Both the position numbers and the translations under genes were made by a program. DNA of 64,000 bases, taken from contig OZ316898.1 of NCBI GenBank assembly GCA_973895155.1, positions 4,030,001 through 4,094,000 on the forward strand. The letters run 5' to 3'. Below are positions 34,080 through 46,670 of this stretch, piece by piece (position 1 is the stretch's first letter; the number at the start of each line of letters is the position of its first letter). The notes under the pieces were generated by a model. The model had not been told where the DNA came from, did no database searches, and saw only the letters and a list, made by a program, of their open reading frames with translations. The stretch comes from Marsupella aquatica (lineage: Eukaryota > Marchantiophyta).

Positions 34080-35766
34080 CATTGGGCAAGGGAGATATTG
34101 AAGGTCAAACTATGTAAGTTGTTGATTTTTCTTGGGAATGAAAAAGGTGTCAATGAGTAAACTAATGTGTAAAGGGCACCACAGTCCATGGGGGTTACTT
34201 GGTCCATTGGAATTGAACATCAATTTTGTTGGGAAGTGTCCAATATGAAGGACTCTCTTGAGGGGACTTTACCTTACACATGTTGGTCTGAGTCTGTAGT
34301 TGGCTTAATGTGTTCCTCACTAACAAAAGGAGTTGGGGTTGGTTAATTTGCAAAAACAGCCTTAGGACTTGGGACCTAAACATGGACTTGTAAAATTCTG
34401 AAATAATCCTGCCATATTCTTACCCAGAAAAATAGCCATTGACCACTGCAAATGAGTAGTGATGTATTTTCTCTTCATTTGCTATAGATACTTACCTCCT
34501 CAACAGAGGTGCTCGCAAAATCTAGCTGGCTTCAATAAATCTTGAAAGATCTGACCGTCCCAAAACATAAGTGAAGCAAAGAAGAAGAAAATATACCTAG
34601 TGAGCTAGTGGGATCGGCTAGGTGGGTTAGTGAGAAAGACAAAATGTTAAGAACCTTAATATCTTCAATTGTGTTGAGATCTAGATATTTGACAGGATGA
34701 CCAGTAGATTCTGTTTAATGGGGTCTATGGCTGGGTGCAAAACTGGCTGATAAAATTGAAACACAAAAACCTATCCAATTTTGACCAAAAGTGGATAAGA
34801 CTATTATACTTTTTAGAGTGCTGGAAACTAATGTAGCTAATTTAGTCTTGTACTTTTTGGAGTGCTGGCTAATTTTTGCCACTAAAACATACTGCCCCAT
34901 AGTCACTCGCCAAAAGTGGCTAAGAATCTAGCTAATTTTGGCCACTAAAAAATGCTGCCCGAAATCTCACTCCCCAGAGTGGCCAAGACTTTTCATACCC
35001 AATCTCTCCTAATTCTTGGAGATTTTACTTGATAATGAAGTGCTCCCTTCGAAAGGAAAAAGGCTGTTCATGAGAACGGATTCCTCATCTAATCAGAATG
35101 TATTGGGCCTGAGACATGGTAAAGTCTGGAAGCACTTCAAGGGGAAGAAGGTTAAACCCTGGAGTTCTTCAATGGTCACAGTTCATGGTCAACAAATCTG
35201 AAAAGACCATGCCCCTTTTTGTCAGAGCGTTTGCGTTCCTTGATGCAACCAGTTTCTGGTTAATTAACAAATCTTCGCGCTGAATGAAGAAAAGTCGTGC
35301 ATTACTTTGTTAGTTCACCGAACCCAAAGAAAATCCATGTGGACTATTTGTGTACCGACCCAACGTTGGAGAGCTACATAATTTCCATGAGGGAGTGGAG
35401 AATTGACCAGAACTAGAAATCTTGACTCGAATCGTAGATTCAAAAACAGTGCTCTTTGCTTAAGAGGAATCCGGAGATCTTGCAAAACCAGAATGATCAT
35501 ATTCCCAAGTACGAGGCAACGGAAGCAGCAGGTTAGTTTTGGTATGAACTCGAAGACGACAGAAATGATATTGATGCCATTATAAAGTTTAGTAGATGTA
35601 GATTACAAGTTTGGCACGGGCGAAGAAGTAAAGGACGCATAAAACTTCATACATTTTCCATGTATTCCACCTGTTCCAAATTGTCGAGACATCACGATAA
35701 ACCTAGTTTATCTGTTCCAAATTGTCCGGATATCACTATAATACATCACGATAAACCTTTCACCCA
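34080..35766. other. Unassigned DNA
   Basis: Repeated short phrases such as GCCAAAAGTGGCTAAGAATC and TTTTTAGAGTGCTGG occur two or three times between 34780 and 34990, suggesting an old local duplication. No gene is supported. Confidence 0.45.
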
Positions 35767-36222
35767 CTATTCTATATCGCGAAAGAAGTAGAAAAAAAAC
35801 CAGCGAACCGCACCATCCGTCAACACATCCATCCAAACCAGTTCATGCACGAGAACAATCAACCAGAAAACAACCTGGTAGCTGTGCTTCGAGACCTTAT
35901 GCCGAAGCCAGAGTTGCGACAAGTAAGCAGCCGGCCACCCACCCGCCAGCTCGCAGATATGCAGGCTCCTCTCACTAGTCCGCCAATCTCCAACGAGCGA
36001 TGCGGATTTGTCCTGATAATATAGGACGCAGGTGTAGAAGTTGACGATGAGGAAGTAGACAACTAGCATATCCGAGGGATGGGTTTCCATCACATGGAGG
36101 AGGCCACAGCAAGGGACGATGAGGAGGAGGAGGAAGACGAGGAAGCATGTGGATGGGGATGAGACTGAAAGAAAAGGGAGAGGAGAACTAGGGGAACGGG
36201 TCTGGAGACGGCGAGGCGCCAT
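35767..36222 (-). CDS. DUF1294-family small membrane protein
   Basis: Protein of unknown biochemical role in a family best known from bacteria, where it is sometimes fused to a cold-shock domain. The first ATG is at 36222 (MAPRRLQTRSPSS), giving 151 residues; the open frame continues upstream only from a non-ATG start. Three or four hydrophobic segments are visible: CFLVFLLLLIVPCCGLL, MLVVYFLIVNFYTCVLYY and VVFWLIVLVHELVW. The signature is clear: YYQDKSASLVGDWRTSERSL then ELAGGWPAAYLSQLWLRHKV, matching the family pattern D+..A...WR..E..L....L.GGW..A......+HK. No signal for an organelle is certain, although the Arg/Ser-rich start is compatible with one. Intact and single-exon. Confidence 0.8.
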   Translation of the reverse strand: MAPRRLQTRSPSSPLPFLSVSSPSTCFLVFLLLLIVPCCGLLHVMETHPSDMLVVYFLIVNFYTCVLYYQDKSASLVGDWRTSERSLHICELAGGWPAAYLSQLWLRHKVSKHSYQVVFWLIVLVHELVWMDVLTDGAVRWFFFYFFRDIE

Positions 36223-36521
36223 TACGGGGTTCAGTGAGTGTGGCTGTAGGATGTCTTGAAAATTTGGTGGGCAAGCCAATGTCAAGTAGAAATCATCTAT
36301 TTCCTGGCCTCTCCTGATCGTTTCATGCCACAAGCTGTCCGATAAGGAGCAGTAGATCTACTAAGTCGCGTCCAGCTTGACTGCAAGCCGCGCACCATGA
36401 ACCCGAACCCTGGCAGCATAAATTGTCGACCTCAATTCACGCATTTAGATCCATGGAGATCCTTACGGTGCTTTCACTCCAACTCCACTCCAAAGCGTGA
36501 TCTCATCTAAACATGTCGTGA

Positions 36522-37027
36522 TTGGAAATGGAGATTGGAACCGGACTTGGAAGACCATCGTCCTCGTCCAGTTTCCGATTCTGTACTGAGCTGGAAAAGC
36601 AACTACTTTCCAGCAACTACTCAAAAGCGAACTTATTACTCTCAACAAAAGGAGCGCCAGTGAGATCTTGGTTCTCGGGCTCACTCATTCACTCTCCAGC
36701 TTCTGTAGCACTTTAGGGCATGAGACGAATGCTAATGCATTGAAGATGATGGCACATAGGACTATTGGAGGGACGTCAAAGCAGGGAGCTGGCCAGGCAG
36801 GGTTTCAGTGTAGGCCCTCCCAACAATACGATAGAAAAGGGCAGCTGATAACTACTACCCCACTATCCGTAGCTGCAGAGTTTGGCTGTGGGCCATGGTT
36901 GTCGTGCTTGGTGCGTCTCTGGTGCTCTCGCTCTAGACCGGAAGGGCCAAAGAATTCTCTATTTTTCGGTTCCATACTTTACATTTCTCAAGCACTCCGA
37001 GAACTAGTAAGTGTTCCTTTTGGCTGA
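36522..37027 (+). other. Possible 5' part of an unrecognised gene
   Basis: An ATG-led 64-codon frame at 36522-36716 is Ser-rich (RPSSSSSFRFCTELEKQLLS) and could be a transit peptide. It ends at a stop, and a second frame (36668-37027) continues with no known domain. A head-to-head arrangement with the DUF1294 gene would fit a shared promoter. Evidence is weak. Confidence 0.25.
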
Positions 37028-39318
37028 CATGGTTGTGACATTGTCTGCAACTTGAGAGAAAACTAAATTAATACACAGATGTAGTACTAGTAATTTGGTT
37101 TTTGGTTTCGAGGTTTCAAAGGAGTTTAAAGTTTATCATGTAATTAGGGAAATGCTAAGTCCACCCCATGATTCTCCGATTTACACCCAGATCCGGCAAG
37201 TTCAGAAGCTTTCAGATTTGGACACATCATCAAAATGGCATGGTTTATGCTTTCTTACATTTTGACACATCATCAAGTTGGGATGGTGCTGTTCGTGACT
37301 TTAGGTGGATATAGTGAAAGTGTGGGATGTAATTAACTTGTCGCAACCATCAAGGAGTACAAATTTTCTACTGGTTGAAAGACTTGTTACGAAACTAAAG
37401 AGAGAATCCGGAGGTAGATACAGAAGGACGAGGCAATCTAATGTTTACGTGATTAGTGCGACAAATCTTTGATTCTGTTTGCTGACTTATCCTTTCTTAA
37501 AAGCTTCTAGCATTTAAAGCTCGTCCATGTTCTTGATGCAGCTGGGGCTCCCCTGAGGTCAGAGCCTCAGAGGGAGGACCTCTGATGCGCTTAGGACTTC
37601 CAAAAACGTGCATAGTTATTCCTGAGAAATACCGAGGTACACTGGTACAGATTAAAATAACGATGCAGAATTACAGTAGCACAGTTTAGGTGCTGCATGA
37701 CATGAAGACCTTGGGTGGCGTAGGGGGGTGGGGGGCGGAGGTGAGTTGGCCCCAGGCGATCAGGCGATAGGCTGACGATGATAAGCATCAATCACATGAA
37801 GGGTTCTTCTTGGGGAGGCCACCGACTTAATATAGTGGTTCGAAGACATCACATAAAAAAATTGGGGGATCATTTTCACGCACTGGAGGTTTCGCAAAGG
37901 ACATGCAGTCGAAAAGTGTAAGCCTGGCCTACTGGCCCACATCCCAGAAAAGAACCCAAAATTAAAAGTTTTTGATACTCAATCTTTCTTGCCTACAGCC
38001 TGCTGGACATACTTTTCCGTAAATGTGATTCTCAAGTCTATCGATTCATGGACTTGAGCTAACAGTCGGCAGATACAATCACATGTGGAGATTGTACATC
38101 TAGAAAGCAACGACGGTCCTTGCCCAGAATCACTGACCGAGTAACTATCAAAAAATGAGTGCATGCAGCAAATAAAACACAGATTAAAAGAAGTGCTATA
38201 TTATATATATCACCTCAACAATTTCAATTTTACATCTCCAACCCCTTTCTCTGGACGGACAGATACATTGGTGCTAGTACTAACATGTATTGTTTAGGTA
38301 CTAGCACCAATGCTCCGATCAACGGTAGAAGGCTGATCTCAGATGTTTAGCAGACAACTCAAAAACTCCCCATGCAGGAAGCACGGATAGAGGAAACGAA
38401 GAATCCAATAACCAAAATCACAAATATACTTCTCTTTCATAAGAAGAAATGATACCACTGACTATCATCTGAAAGCGACTGAAAGACTACAGGAATTTCC
38501 TGTAGATACAATTTTCAAAGACAACAACTCCGTTGGCTTGATTCACATTCACCAGTTGCCTCTACAACGCGAGTCAAGAAGGATTTCTTACCCACCTTCG
38601 AAATTAGCGACCACATCGTCAATATAAATATCAGGCGCTTGAAGTGCTTTGAACATCCCCTCTATTGATGATATTTACAATAATACTGTTGAAAACTCGA
38701 ATGCAGGTGAAGCAACCAACATTTGGATGTCAGTCTCTACTCACGATTCTAATGTCCCAATGACCATGAATATCATCATATGAGAGTCCCCTGTCTAAAA
38801 GAACGGATGGGTTGTGTCAAGGGTTTGATATAAAAACGTGGGGCTTATGTATACACCCGTCTGTCAATAAACTCCACGTCCTCTCTCCGTGGGCAAAAGA
38901 CGAGCTTGTAGATAATCAAGCCAAAGAACAGTACGGTGAGGTTCAGATCCTCACACTGACACAAACACACCTCTATGGGGAAAAGTGGCTGACCTTACCC
39001 AAGGAAGAGAATTCGATATTTTGGCATTTGCCCTGCACCAGACTTGGCCTATAATAGTAATGTCTTGGTGTTGGGCCCACTTCTCCTGCTCTGGAAGCTA
39101 GTGGCAGTCCATCAGGCAGTCGAATCCCGGAAATGGGATTCTGCTTTATGGAGAAACAAAAATCTGACCGAAATATTCACGAGCACTCTCTTCCTCTCTC
39201 AATATATACACATGTGTACATATTCATATCCACACACATCTATAAGCATAAAATTGACAGTAGTGACCTAATTTGAAGGCTAAAACTGGATGAATACAAT
39301 TTCTACATGAACACTCTT
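37028..39318. other. Unassigned DNA between the DUF1294 and LUX-like genes
   Basis: No frame with a known domain. A perfect 15-bp hairpin at 38266-38312 is listed separately. The 3' UTR of the LUX-like gene should lie just below 39319. Confidence 0.5.
38266..38312. repeat. Perfect 15-bp hairpin
   Basis: CATTGGTGCTAGTAC (38266-38280) and GTACTAGCACCAATG (38298-38312) are exact complements around a 17-base loop. Either strand could fold. No gene overlaps it. Confidence 0.75.
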
Positions 39319-40710
39319 TCAATGACCGCTGGGAGGAAACAATGTGAGAACACGATGAGGTGGGGAGCCTGGGCCTGGCTGACTAGAGTGAGCATTCACC
39401 ATGTGATCTCTGTGCTCTGTCACATATGGCTTTTCGCTGCCGTTTGGAGGCCTTTGAGAAGTAGTCCTTGGCAGTCCCATACTGAACGGATGGTGCTCAA
39501 AACCTCCAAAATGATGTAAAGCCCCTATCCCCATTCCTCCTGGCCCCATTCCTCCCGGCCCCATTCCTCCCGGTCCCATCACCCCCGGTGGCAATGTCCC
39601 TTGAGCTCTAGGAATTGGGGCTGCTGCTGGTGAAAAAGGAGGGCCAGAAGCACCATTCTCTGCTCTCGGATGATGATGATTAGAGAAAAAATGTGGAGAG
39701 GTCAAATTTGGAGGCAGGGGAGTAGATGCGAACAGGGGATCAGAAGCTGAGGGACCCTCAGTGGATAGCCCTTGCATTCTCTTGAGATACAATCGATATT
39801 TTTGAAGATGGCTCGCAACATTCTCCCTTGTCAGACCCTCCACATTCATGAGTTGCATGATAGTCTTGGGTACGGCATTCTTGATTCCCAAATGACCCAC
39901 AGCATCCACAAATCGCTTATGCAATTGAGGAGTCCACACCAAACGTGGTCGCTTCAAAGTTCTTGCTGCGCTCCCTTCTGGACCATCTGCCGAATCAACA
40001 TCCTCAGACTCGTTGTCTGCTACCTTCCGAGACTTGTCGAGGCTCGCCCCCTTGCTCTCGGACCCTGTTTCCAACCCTCCATACCTACCTTGATCAGAAC
40101 CTATCGGACCATACTGCCCTGGGCCTCCAGGCATCGCGCCCTGAGAACCTGGCCAATAAAAGCCTTGGCTGAGTTCAGGCCCTGAATTGCCATTCCCCAT
40201 CACCCCAATTCCACCTCCACCGTCCCTCTCCTGCCCATTATCGCCTTCCCACCCCTCTTTCGCAAAGATGGGATTCTTGTTAGCCCTAGCAACACTCCTC
40301 TGTCCGGAATCATCTCTATTGGTCCTCCTAAGTGAGTCATACGCACCTCGATCCTCGTCCATGCCCTCCTCGAGACCACCAAACAGCCGACCACCACCAC
40401 CTCCTCCTCCTCCTCCTCCTCCCGCTGCTGCACCTCCCCCTCCACCTGCTGTCGCTTCATACGAGGAGTACTGATCGAAAGACGGAATAGCAAACGTGGG
40501 CGTTGCCTTCTGTTGCAACAACTGCAGAGTGGCCTGAGAGGCCTGAAGAACTTCTTCGGAGTTCGGATTCGACGTGGAGGGCGGAATGCAAAAAGCTCTT
40601 GCGAGCACTCGGGAGATGAGCGAATGCGAAAGAGGGGTCAGGTCCGCCGCGGATGGCAGCCCGTTCTCCCACTCCCGCACCCGAAGATTGTCGTCATTGA
40701 TCGCCGCCAT
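39319..40710 (-). CDS. LUX: LUX ARRHYTHMO / PHYTOCLOCK1-like GARP transcription factor
   Basis: DNA-binding subunit of the evening complex (with ELF3 and ELF4) in the plant circadian clock; nuclear. The 463-codon intronless frame starts at ATG 40710. The N-terminal family motif is present ([20 protein letters not shown]). A poly-Gly stretch follows near residue 90-105. The GARP/Myb-like domain is near residues 252-310 ([52 protein letters not shown]), including the SHLQKYR helix that reads the GATWCG-type site in relatives. The C-terminal third is Pro/Gly-rich with a GPGGMG repeat. LUX genes are also intronless in other plants, so this structure is expected. Closest alternatives are the LUX paralogue BOA or other short GARP proteins. 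The N-terminal motif favours the LUX group. Confidence 0.92.
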   Translation of the reverse strand: MAAINDDNLRVREWENGLPSAADLTPLSHSLISRVLARAFCIPPSTSNPNSEEVLQASQATLQLLQQKATPTFAIPSFDQYSSYEATAGGGGGAAAGGGGGGGGGGGRLFGGLEEGMDEDRGAYDSLRRTNRDDSGQRSVARANKNPIFAKEGWEGDNGQERDGGGGIGVMGNGNSGPELSQGFYWPGSQGAMPGGPGQYGPIGSDQGRYGGLETGSESKGASLDKSRKVADNESEDVDSADGPEGSAARTLKRPRLVWTPQLHKRFVDAVGHLGIKNAVPKTIMQLMNVEGLTRENVASHLQKYRLYLKRMQGLSTEGPSASDPLFASTPLPPNLTSPHFFSNHHHPRAENGASGPPFSPAAAPIPRAQGTLPPGVMGPGGMGPGGMGPGGMGIGALHHFGGFEHHPFSMGLPRTTSQRPPNGSEKPYVTEHRDHMVNAHSSQPGPGSPPHRVLTLFPPSGH

Positions 40711-43700
40711 AGTATCTCCCCAAAATCAAGAGCTCCCCTGGATCTCCACCGCGACTCCAAACACCAGATTCCAAACACAAACCCTCCCTCCTTCCCTCCT
40801 CTCAGTCCAGTCCCCTTCTCTCCTCCTCATGCAAAACCTGTCCACCACCAACAGAACTCCACACAAACGCCCCAGACTCGCCAACCATGCTGCTGCTACT
40901 GCGCTCCACACTCACTGCAACAATCTCAACCATTCGAAAAACTTACACCAAGATCGCCGCATTGCAAACCCTTCTCGCCAGCTTTCCCATCCGCAACAAT
41001 CAACGAATCACTTCCGAACCGCAAACTCCATCATCTGCCTCGTCACCAGAAGAAACCAACACGACCTGGAACTCAGCAACAACAACAACGATGACGACGA
41101 CCAAATCCCATCAAACCAAATCGTCTTTCTCCTGTCTACCAACTAATTAAACAAGCATTTCTTCTCCTTCGTCATCGTCCTCTCTCCCCACCACCTTTTC
41201 CGGCAACTTTGTCAACTTGGCAAGTGGAACGAACCCCACCCGCCTCCCAGATTCACTACCGCTGCGGCTACTGCTTCTGCTGCTTCTGCTGCTGCAATCG
41301 TTCTATAGTCATCAGTGAGTTCGATCTATCGCAGAGCTCTCAGCTAGGCAGAGCTAAAATCTCGGATGCGATCCACGGCCGGGAGCAGGAATGGGAGGAC
41401 CCGCCATGACCACTGTGCCATTTGGGGAGGGTGCAATTTCGGTGCTGCATTATTATTATTATTTCATCTCGACATCTTGATTGACGAAAGTTACGTCTCA
41501 AAATCTCCCATAGCCAGCGGCGAATCGCCCACTTGACTTTTTTTGCCGCCGCGCCGGTGATTGATGAGAATGTGATCTTTGTACCGTGACTTTCTCTGCT
41601 ACAGTAATCGTTTGGATTCTGTGGAGGTACGAGACGACTGTTCTCTTCCACATACGCCATGAACACCTCTAATCGCCCTATCCACCTCTCGATTCTTCCT
41701 CGTCTACGTGTAGGGTAACCCATGGGCTAGAGGGGGCTATGGGCCTACTACCCCTTTAAACCTTATCTATCATCTACCTTCTTATGAAAGTTATAGCTCA
41801 AGTTTGTATTGCATTTTGTAAATCTTCCTACTAAATTAGCGAACAGAAGTTAGTTTTAGTGCTAAATTGTAAACATAAACTAGAATTAGGGTCTAGGCTT
41901 CTAGAGTGAAGCCTCAAGACCATAAATCCAGGGCCCAACAAATGTATGCCCATGGAGAGCACAATAAGATGTATGGTTTGTCAAAATGATCATGCATGCT
42001 GTTTTGTGTTATCACTCTAATACTCTATTGTCATTCAAAGGCTTGTACTCTTAAGTTCACCCTTCACATATATTGCAAGTGGTACCATTACTTAAACTTC
42101 CATTGACTGAAGGGGGGAAATAAAAGTGAAGTGTGCCAAAACACAGACTCAAAGTTGATGACAGAACAATCAAAGGTTGGGGCCGGCAGTATGCATTGGG
42201 GACTGGGATGGGCAAGGTATGGTTCACCTAAGATGTTGGAGGGCATTAACTTTGCGGACATTTAAGGCAGGGTTCTATCATTATAATCTAATTATTTGTG
42301 ATCTAATTTTCATGAAGTACTCACTAGACTGAAGCCTTTTATCTATTCTATTCTATATAGTAGCACCTATATGAAACAGGTAGGCAGGGTGAGTCTCCAA
42401 CAATGGCCCAAGGCCTTGAATGTCTCAGTCATCTTTAGTAAGAACAGAAATCTGAAGGGGGGTGCAGCCATGGGTTACCCAGCATAAACCCTCCTTGTGC
42501 ATCTATGAGAAATTACAGCCTTGACCCGTATTAGTAATAAAGAGATTTAAATCATCAGCATCAAAGTGGGGGCATGCAGGAGGAGGAGAGGGGAGGTAAG
42601 TTCCATTGGTGTATACTCTTCCTGTTTTGTTTTTCCTTGTGAGTAGCTTTTCACTATTATTTGTCGATACCTCTGGCCCACCTGGGGTATGCAACTCGGG
42701 TTCCTTTTGTAAATAGTGGAATAGTACTGACAGGATCTAGGCCCAAAATTCAGGGGTTGAGGCTTAGAGAAGTGGTTTTCCCAGGTGGGTTCCATTGGTG
42801 TAACCCCTTGTGTAATTTGTTGTTGGTAGCCAGGCATAAACTTACAGGGGAGTGTGGCATTGGCCTTCAAATAGAGTAACTCTTTAATGTCCAAGAATCT
42901 TGAGCAAGATGTAAACCATTTCTGATGGTGCTGATTACCACAATGTGGTTACCATGAGAGCCTTTCGGAGAGGTGGGAGTGGGGTGGACTTTCATTACTA
43001 ATTATAAATGGGGATGCATGATCGTGCATCCCCCTAGAGACTCCCAAACTCACTCTTGATCTCACTCTATGCAATTGGAGACACAACTGGATTGTCTGTT
43101 TGTTCAAAAATATGGTGATCGTGGTAGTGACTCCCTCCTAACTATGGTACGTATCAATTACCAATTACCGTAGTGGGGGCCTTGGGATTGCCTTAGGAGC
43201 ATTGAGGGTGAACGTTTCATTATTTCTTCCTGGTTTTTGGAAAAGGGGGAATTGAGCACCAATATCCATAAAGAAAGACAAAAGCCAAAAGCGGGCATAA
43301 TTTCAAATTTTCCCTTCTTTATTCATAAATATCACATCGCCGCAAAACAAGAAGGGTTTAGCTGGGAGGTAGGATCCCAAAAGCATGAAACCCAACAGAG
43401 GGAAGTAAACAAGGGGGAGACTAGAGAGCCAAAAAGCTTCGGAGTCCCTAGCAGCAGCAAAAGGACTAAAGCCCATTGAGCAACAACTTGAAGCACCTGG
43501 TAAAGCTCTGGAATAAACTGTATAGCAGGGCTCTGAAATATGAATTTGTCTACAGCCCCTAAAATCAACAACCTCAACAATGAATTTCTGAGCCCATGAT
43601 GTTGCAACAGAGGCACGCCATCTAAAGAAGCCGGTGAAGACCCAAAAAAAGATATAAAATAAGGTGAAGACCCCAAACATAATTCTCATTATTTTCCTTA

Positions 43701-43750
43701 TCAAAAGAATTCTCATTTACTAGAAAACATACATATAGAATATTTGTATG
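40711..43750. other. LUX-like 5' region and unassigned DNA
   Basis: Sequence from 40711 to about 41200 is CA- and CT-rich, as expected of a long 5' leader and promoter of the LUX-like gene; many open frames there reflect low complexity. I did not find a clear evening element. A 127-codon minus-strand frame at 41340-41723 has no known domain. A near-palindrome GGGGATGCATGATCGTGCATCCCC lies at about 43011-43034. The remainder shows no gene. Confidence 0.5.
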
Positions 43751-46380
43751 AGGCTATAATCTATTTTAATTTAATCTTGTAAAAGTACAGAAATTAAATC
43801 AATAAATAAGAGAAGGCAACCCATAGGTCGGAGCAACTATAATATCTCACAGCAAGTGGCTAGCGGCCTGTAAACTTGATTGAGTCTAATGATTTCCTCC
43901 ACATGCTATCATAATTGATTCATATCTATTGTAGCAAGATATTTTGCCACAAACTAGGACAAAATATCTGTCATGATAACAATATTTATACTGATTTTCG
44001 AGTGAATTGCTTGGATTTAAAAGGTGCACTATAGCCATCAAATTATTTTCTAGTTATTCACGGGCTTACTAAGGATTGTTTGTAGTAGCTGCATCCAAAG
44101 GACCTTTAGCTCGATTAAACTCTCACTCGGCAACTCCTAAGGTTATCATGATTTTATTTGGCAGAGACTCTAGTTTCATTACAACATCAAAATTCAAAAA
44201 ATCTACGCTATTTAGAATTAGTGTGAAATCCTTCTTTAAGGATCAGAGTATTGTTAAACCACAACTGCCCTTCAAAAGCTACGGGTTACCTGTAGTTACC
44301 ATTAAAAAGAGATTTTTCCTGAAATTGTGGAACAAACTAACATGCTAGAGAAGAACAATGATTGAAATATGGAAAAAGGGGAGATCTTGGACACTTCCCC
44401 TTATATAGGGCAAGTTGTGGTTTAAAGACTAGAACAAAATATTCATCCTCATAACAAAGTATTTCCTGTTATGTGAGTGCCTAGCTTGGATTTAAAAGGT
44501 TCAGTAGGGCCATCAGAGTGTAGTTTGAGCAAAAGTTATCAATGCAACAATTTTTTTTGGCAATTGTTTAATAGTCACCATTCCACAACAACGCCTTAGA
44601 ATTCCAACTTCCGGTAGTTAAGGGCAATATAAAAGAGGTTGTTAACCATATCAGTAATCAATCACTGATATCAGTTGAGTTCAGTATCCTCGCCTAGCTC
44701 GTACATCCCTTCAGCAGCCCTGCTGAGTCCCTTGGGCGACCCTCACCAATGTCCTTCAAACAATAGCGGCGTCAATACTCTAAATCCACAACTCAGCAAC
44801 CTTGCTGAGTCACCTTGGGCGACATTCGGCGATCCTCACCGAGTCCTTTAAAAAATGATGGCTTCAGAGTCCACAACTCGGCAACCTCGCTGAATCATTT
44901 CCAATCCTATTTGTAATCACTGATATCTTGAACTGATACCTGATATCTTATATCTGTGAGGGCTACCTGATATGGTTATGACACTCCAATATAACCCTGT
45001 AAATTTATCAAAGGACTAAATGTGGGTTAGTAAAGAAGTTTATCTGTGGGATTGTTTTACAGACGACACTAGTATTAGCAGTTGCTCGATAGCAACGATA
45101 ACCCATAGACAGTGTACAAATGATTTAAAAAATATAGAGAAGAGAAAATTATGAACAAAGGAGCCAAGACGTGCAATGGCCTACTTTTGGAGTTTGTACG
45201 CTAGGGGGGTCTCATAATTTCCTTGAAAAAGTCAATTGATTGAGGAGGACTTGATAGGAGGTTCTTAAAAGTAAATAAAGGGTTGAAAAAGTAAGATGAT
45301 TGGCTTAGATAGAATATAGGAATAGCATATAAGTAAAGTAAAGAGCTCTGGCAGGGTCTCATATGATAGAGATGTATATATTGAGTGTGAGACCATAGGA
45401 GTGCTTACTGATCAGTGGGCTTGTATTCTATCAAGATTGAGGTGCATTGGTGTTTTCATGAAGTTTTGGACATACAAAAGTTAATACTTCTAAGGATAAA
45501 TACTAGTTAGAAAAAAAACACATGGGTGAACAACATTGCTCTGTAGTCCACATCAATCAAGGGGCAAACAGATTTATGGACAGCATCCTTTTCTTTCAAG
45601 AACCAAATCAACATTGCAATATTGTGGGATATATATATATATGTAAAAGATAATATTTTTTTATCAAAAATTGATCTTGGAAGTGGATATTATAACTTAG
45701 ATTTCCATGCAATCAATGAGCCTTAAGAACTCATGCCCAAAGAGGGTAAGCCCCTTCTTGTGATTAATTAAGTATACACTTACCATACCCTATGCCTGAG
45801 TGTGTGTTGCGCACAAAAACTGTCATGTCCCCAACTTGTTGTTGCAACCATGCAGTCCTTGTGGCCATGCAATCATTGCGTCCATGTTGTTGAGTGTGCA
45901 AGTTTAGGGTGTGGGAATTAGTTGAAGGATACAAGTGGTCAATCAATCCGGGCCTCAATCCCCATTCTCCAGGTATAGCCCCCTTCTTGGCACAACACAT
46001 GGTGACCTGGGTGACCTGTTAACCCCCCTACCAGGTGACTTCCTACAAGGCATCACCTTAATTTTAAAACTCACACATAATAAAGCAACTTAAAAAAATT
46101 GCATTCAATACCCGTCACACACAACAGATGTGAGGCACATGACACATGGAGAAGTAGGGGCACGAGAGACAAGTTTCCCTGGCCATCAAACGGTAATGAA
46201 ACTTGCTTTGTTAGTGGACTGCCACAATCAAATCCCACCGTGATTTTTTGTTTTCAAAAATAGACAACACCCAGGCAGAAAAATAGCCTAGTGCATGTTG
46301 GTACATTGTACAACTATCATATTGTCATTCATTGATGCAAGTTTAATGGTGCACACAACACAAAAGTATCAAGGTGGGGT
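43751..46380. other. Gene-poor, repeat-like DNA
   Basis: AT-rich. The phrase CTTGGATTTAAAAGGT...GGCCATCA occurs twice (about 44010 and 44490), suggesting a tandem or nested repeat. About 44660-45000 has an LTR-like flavour: repeated CTGATATC motifs and repeated CAACCT-GCTGAGTC...CTTGGGCGAC phrases. No protein domain was seen, and I could not find a partner LTR. Confidence 0.4.
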
Positions 46381-46670
46381 GTATTCTTGCCCCCCCCCCC
46401 CCCCCACATCACCTGCTATGTAACTTGTAGGGTTGGTACACCCTAAACCGTAAGGAATGTCTTTTTATGCCTACTAATTTGGAATATTAAAAAAATGGTA
46501 TAGCCACCCTATCTTTTCTTATAAGCCTCAAAATTGGATTTAAACTACCCTAATGTTGTTTACAAAAAATTGAGAGCCCTCCCTTGGAACCAATAAACTG
46601 ACTCTGTTTCATCACACACAATGTACCATTTTCATGGAAGTGATACTCCCAAGGGAAAATTTCAGGCAAG
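46381..46670. repeat. Likely poly-C-ended MITE relative
   Basis: Contains a C16 run near 46391 and an interior like the 48.2-kb MITE (CTTATAAGCCTCAAAATTGG, then ACCCTAATG). It ends TTTTCATGGAAGTGATACTC-CCAAGGG, which parallels the terminus CTTGGGAGTATCAC in reverse. Boundaries and target-site duplication are not clear. Confidence 0.5.

Noticed and set aside
40513-41150. Several overlapping plus-strand frames of 87-193 codons upstream of the LUX-like gene
   Set aside because: The sequence is CA- and CT-rich leader or promoter DNA that lacks stops in several frames at once; none shows a domain.
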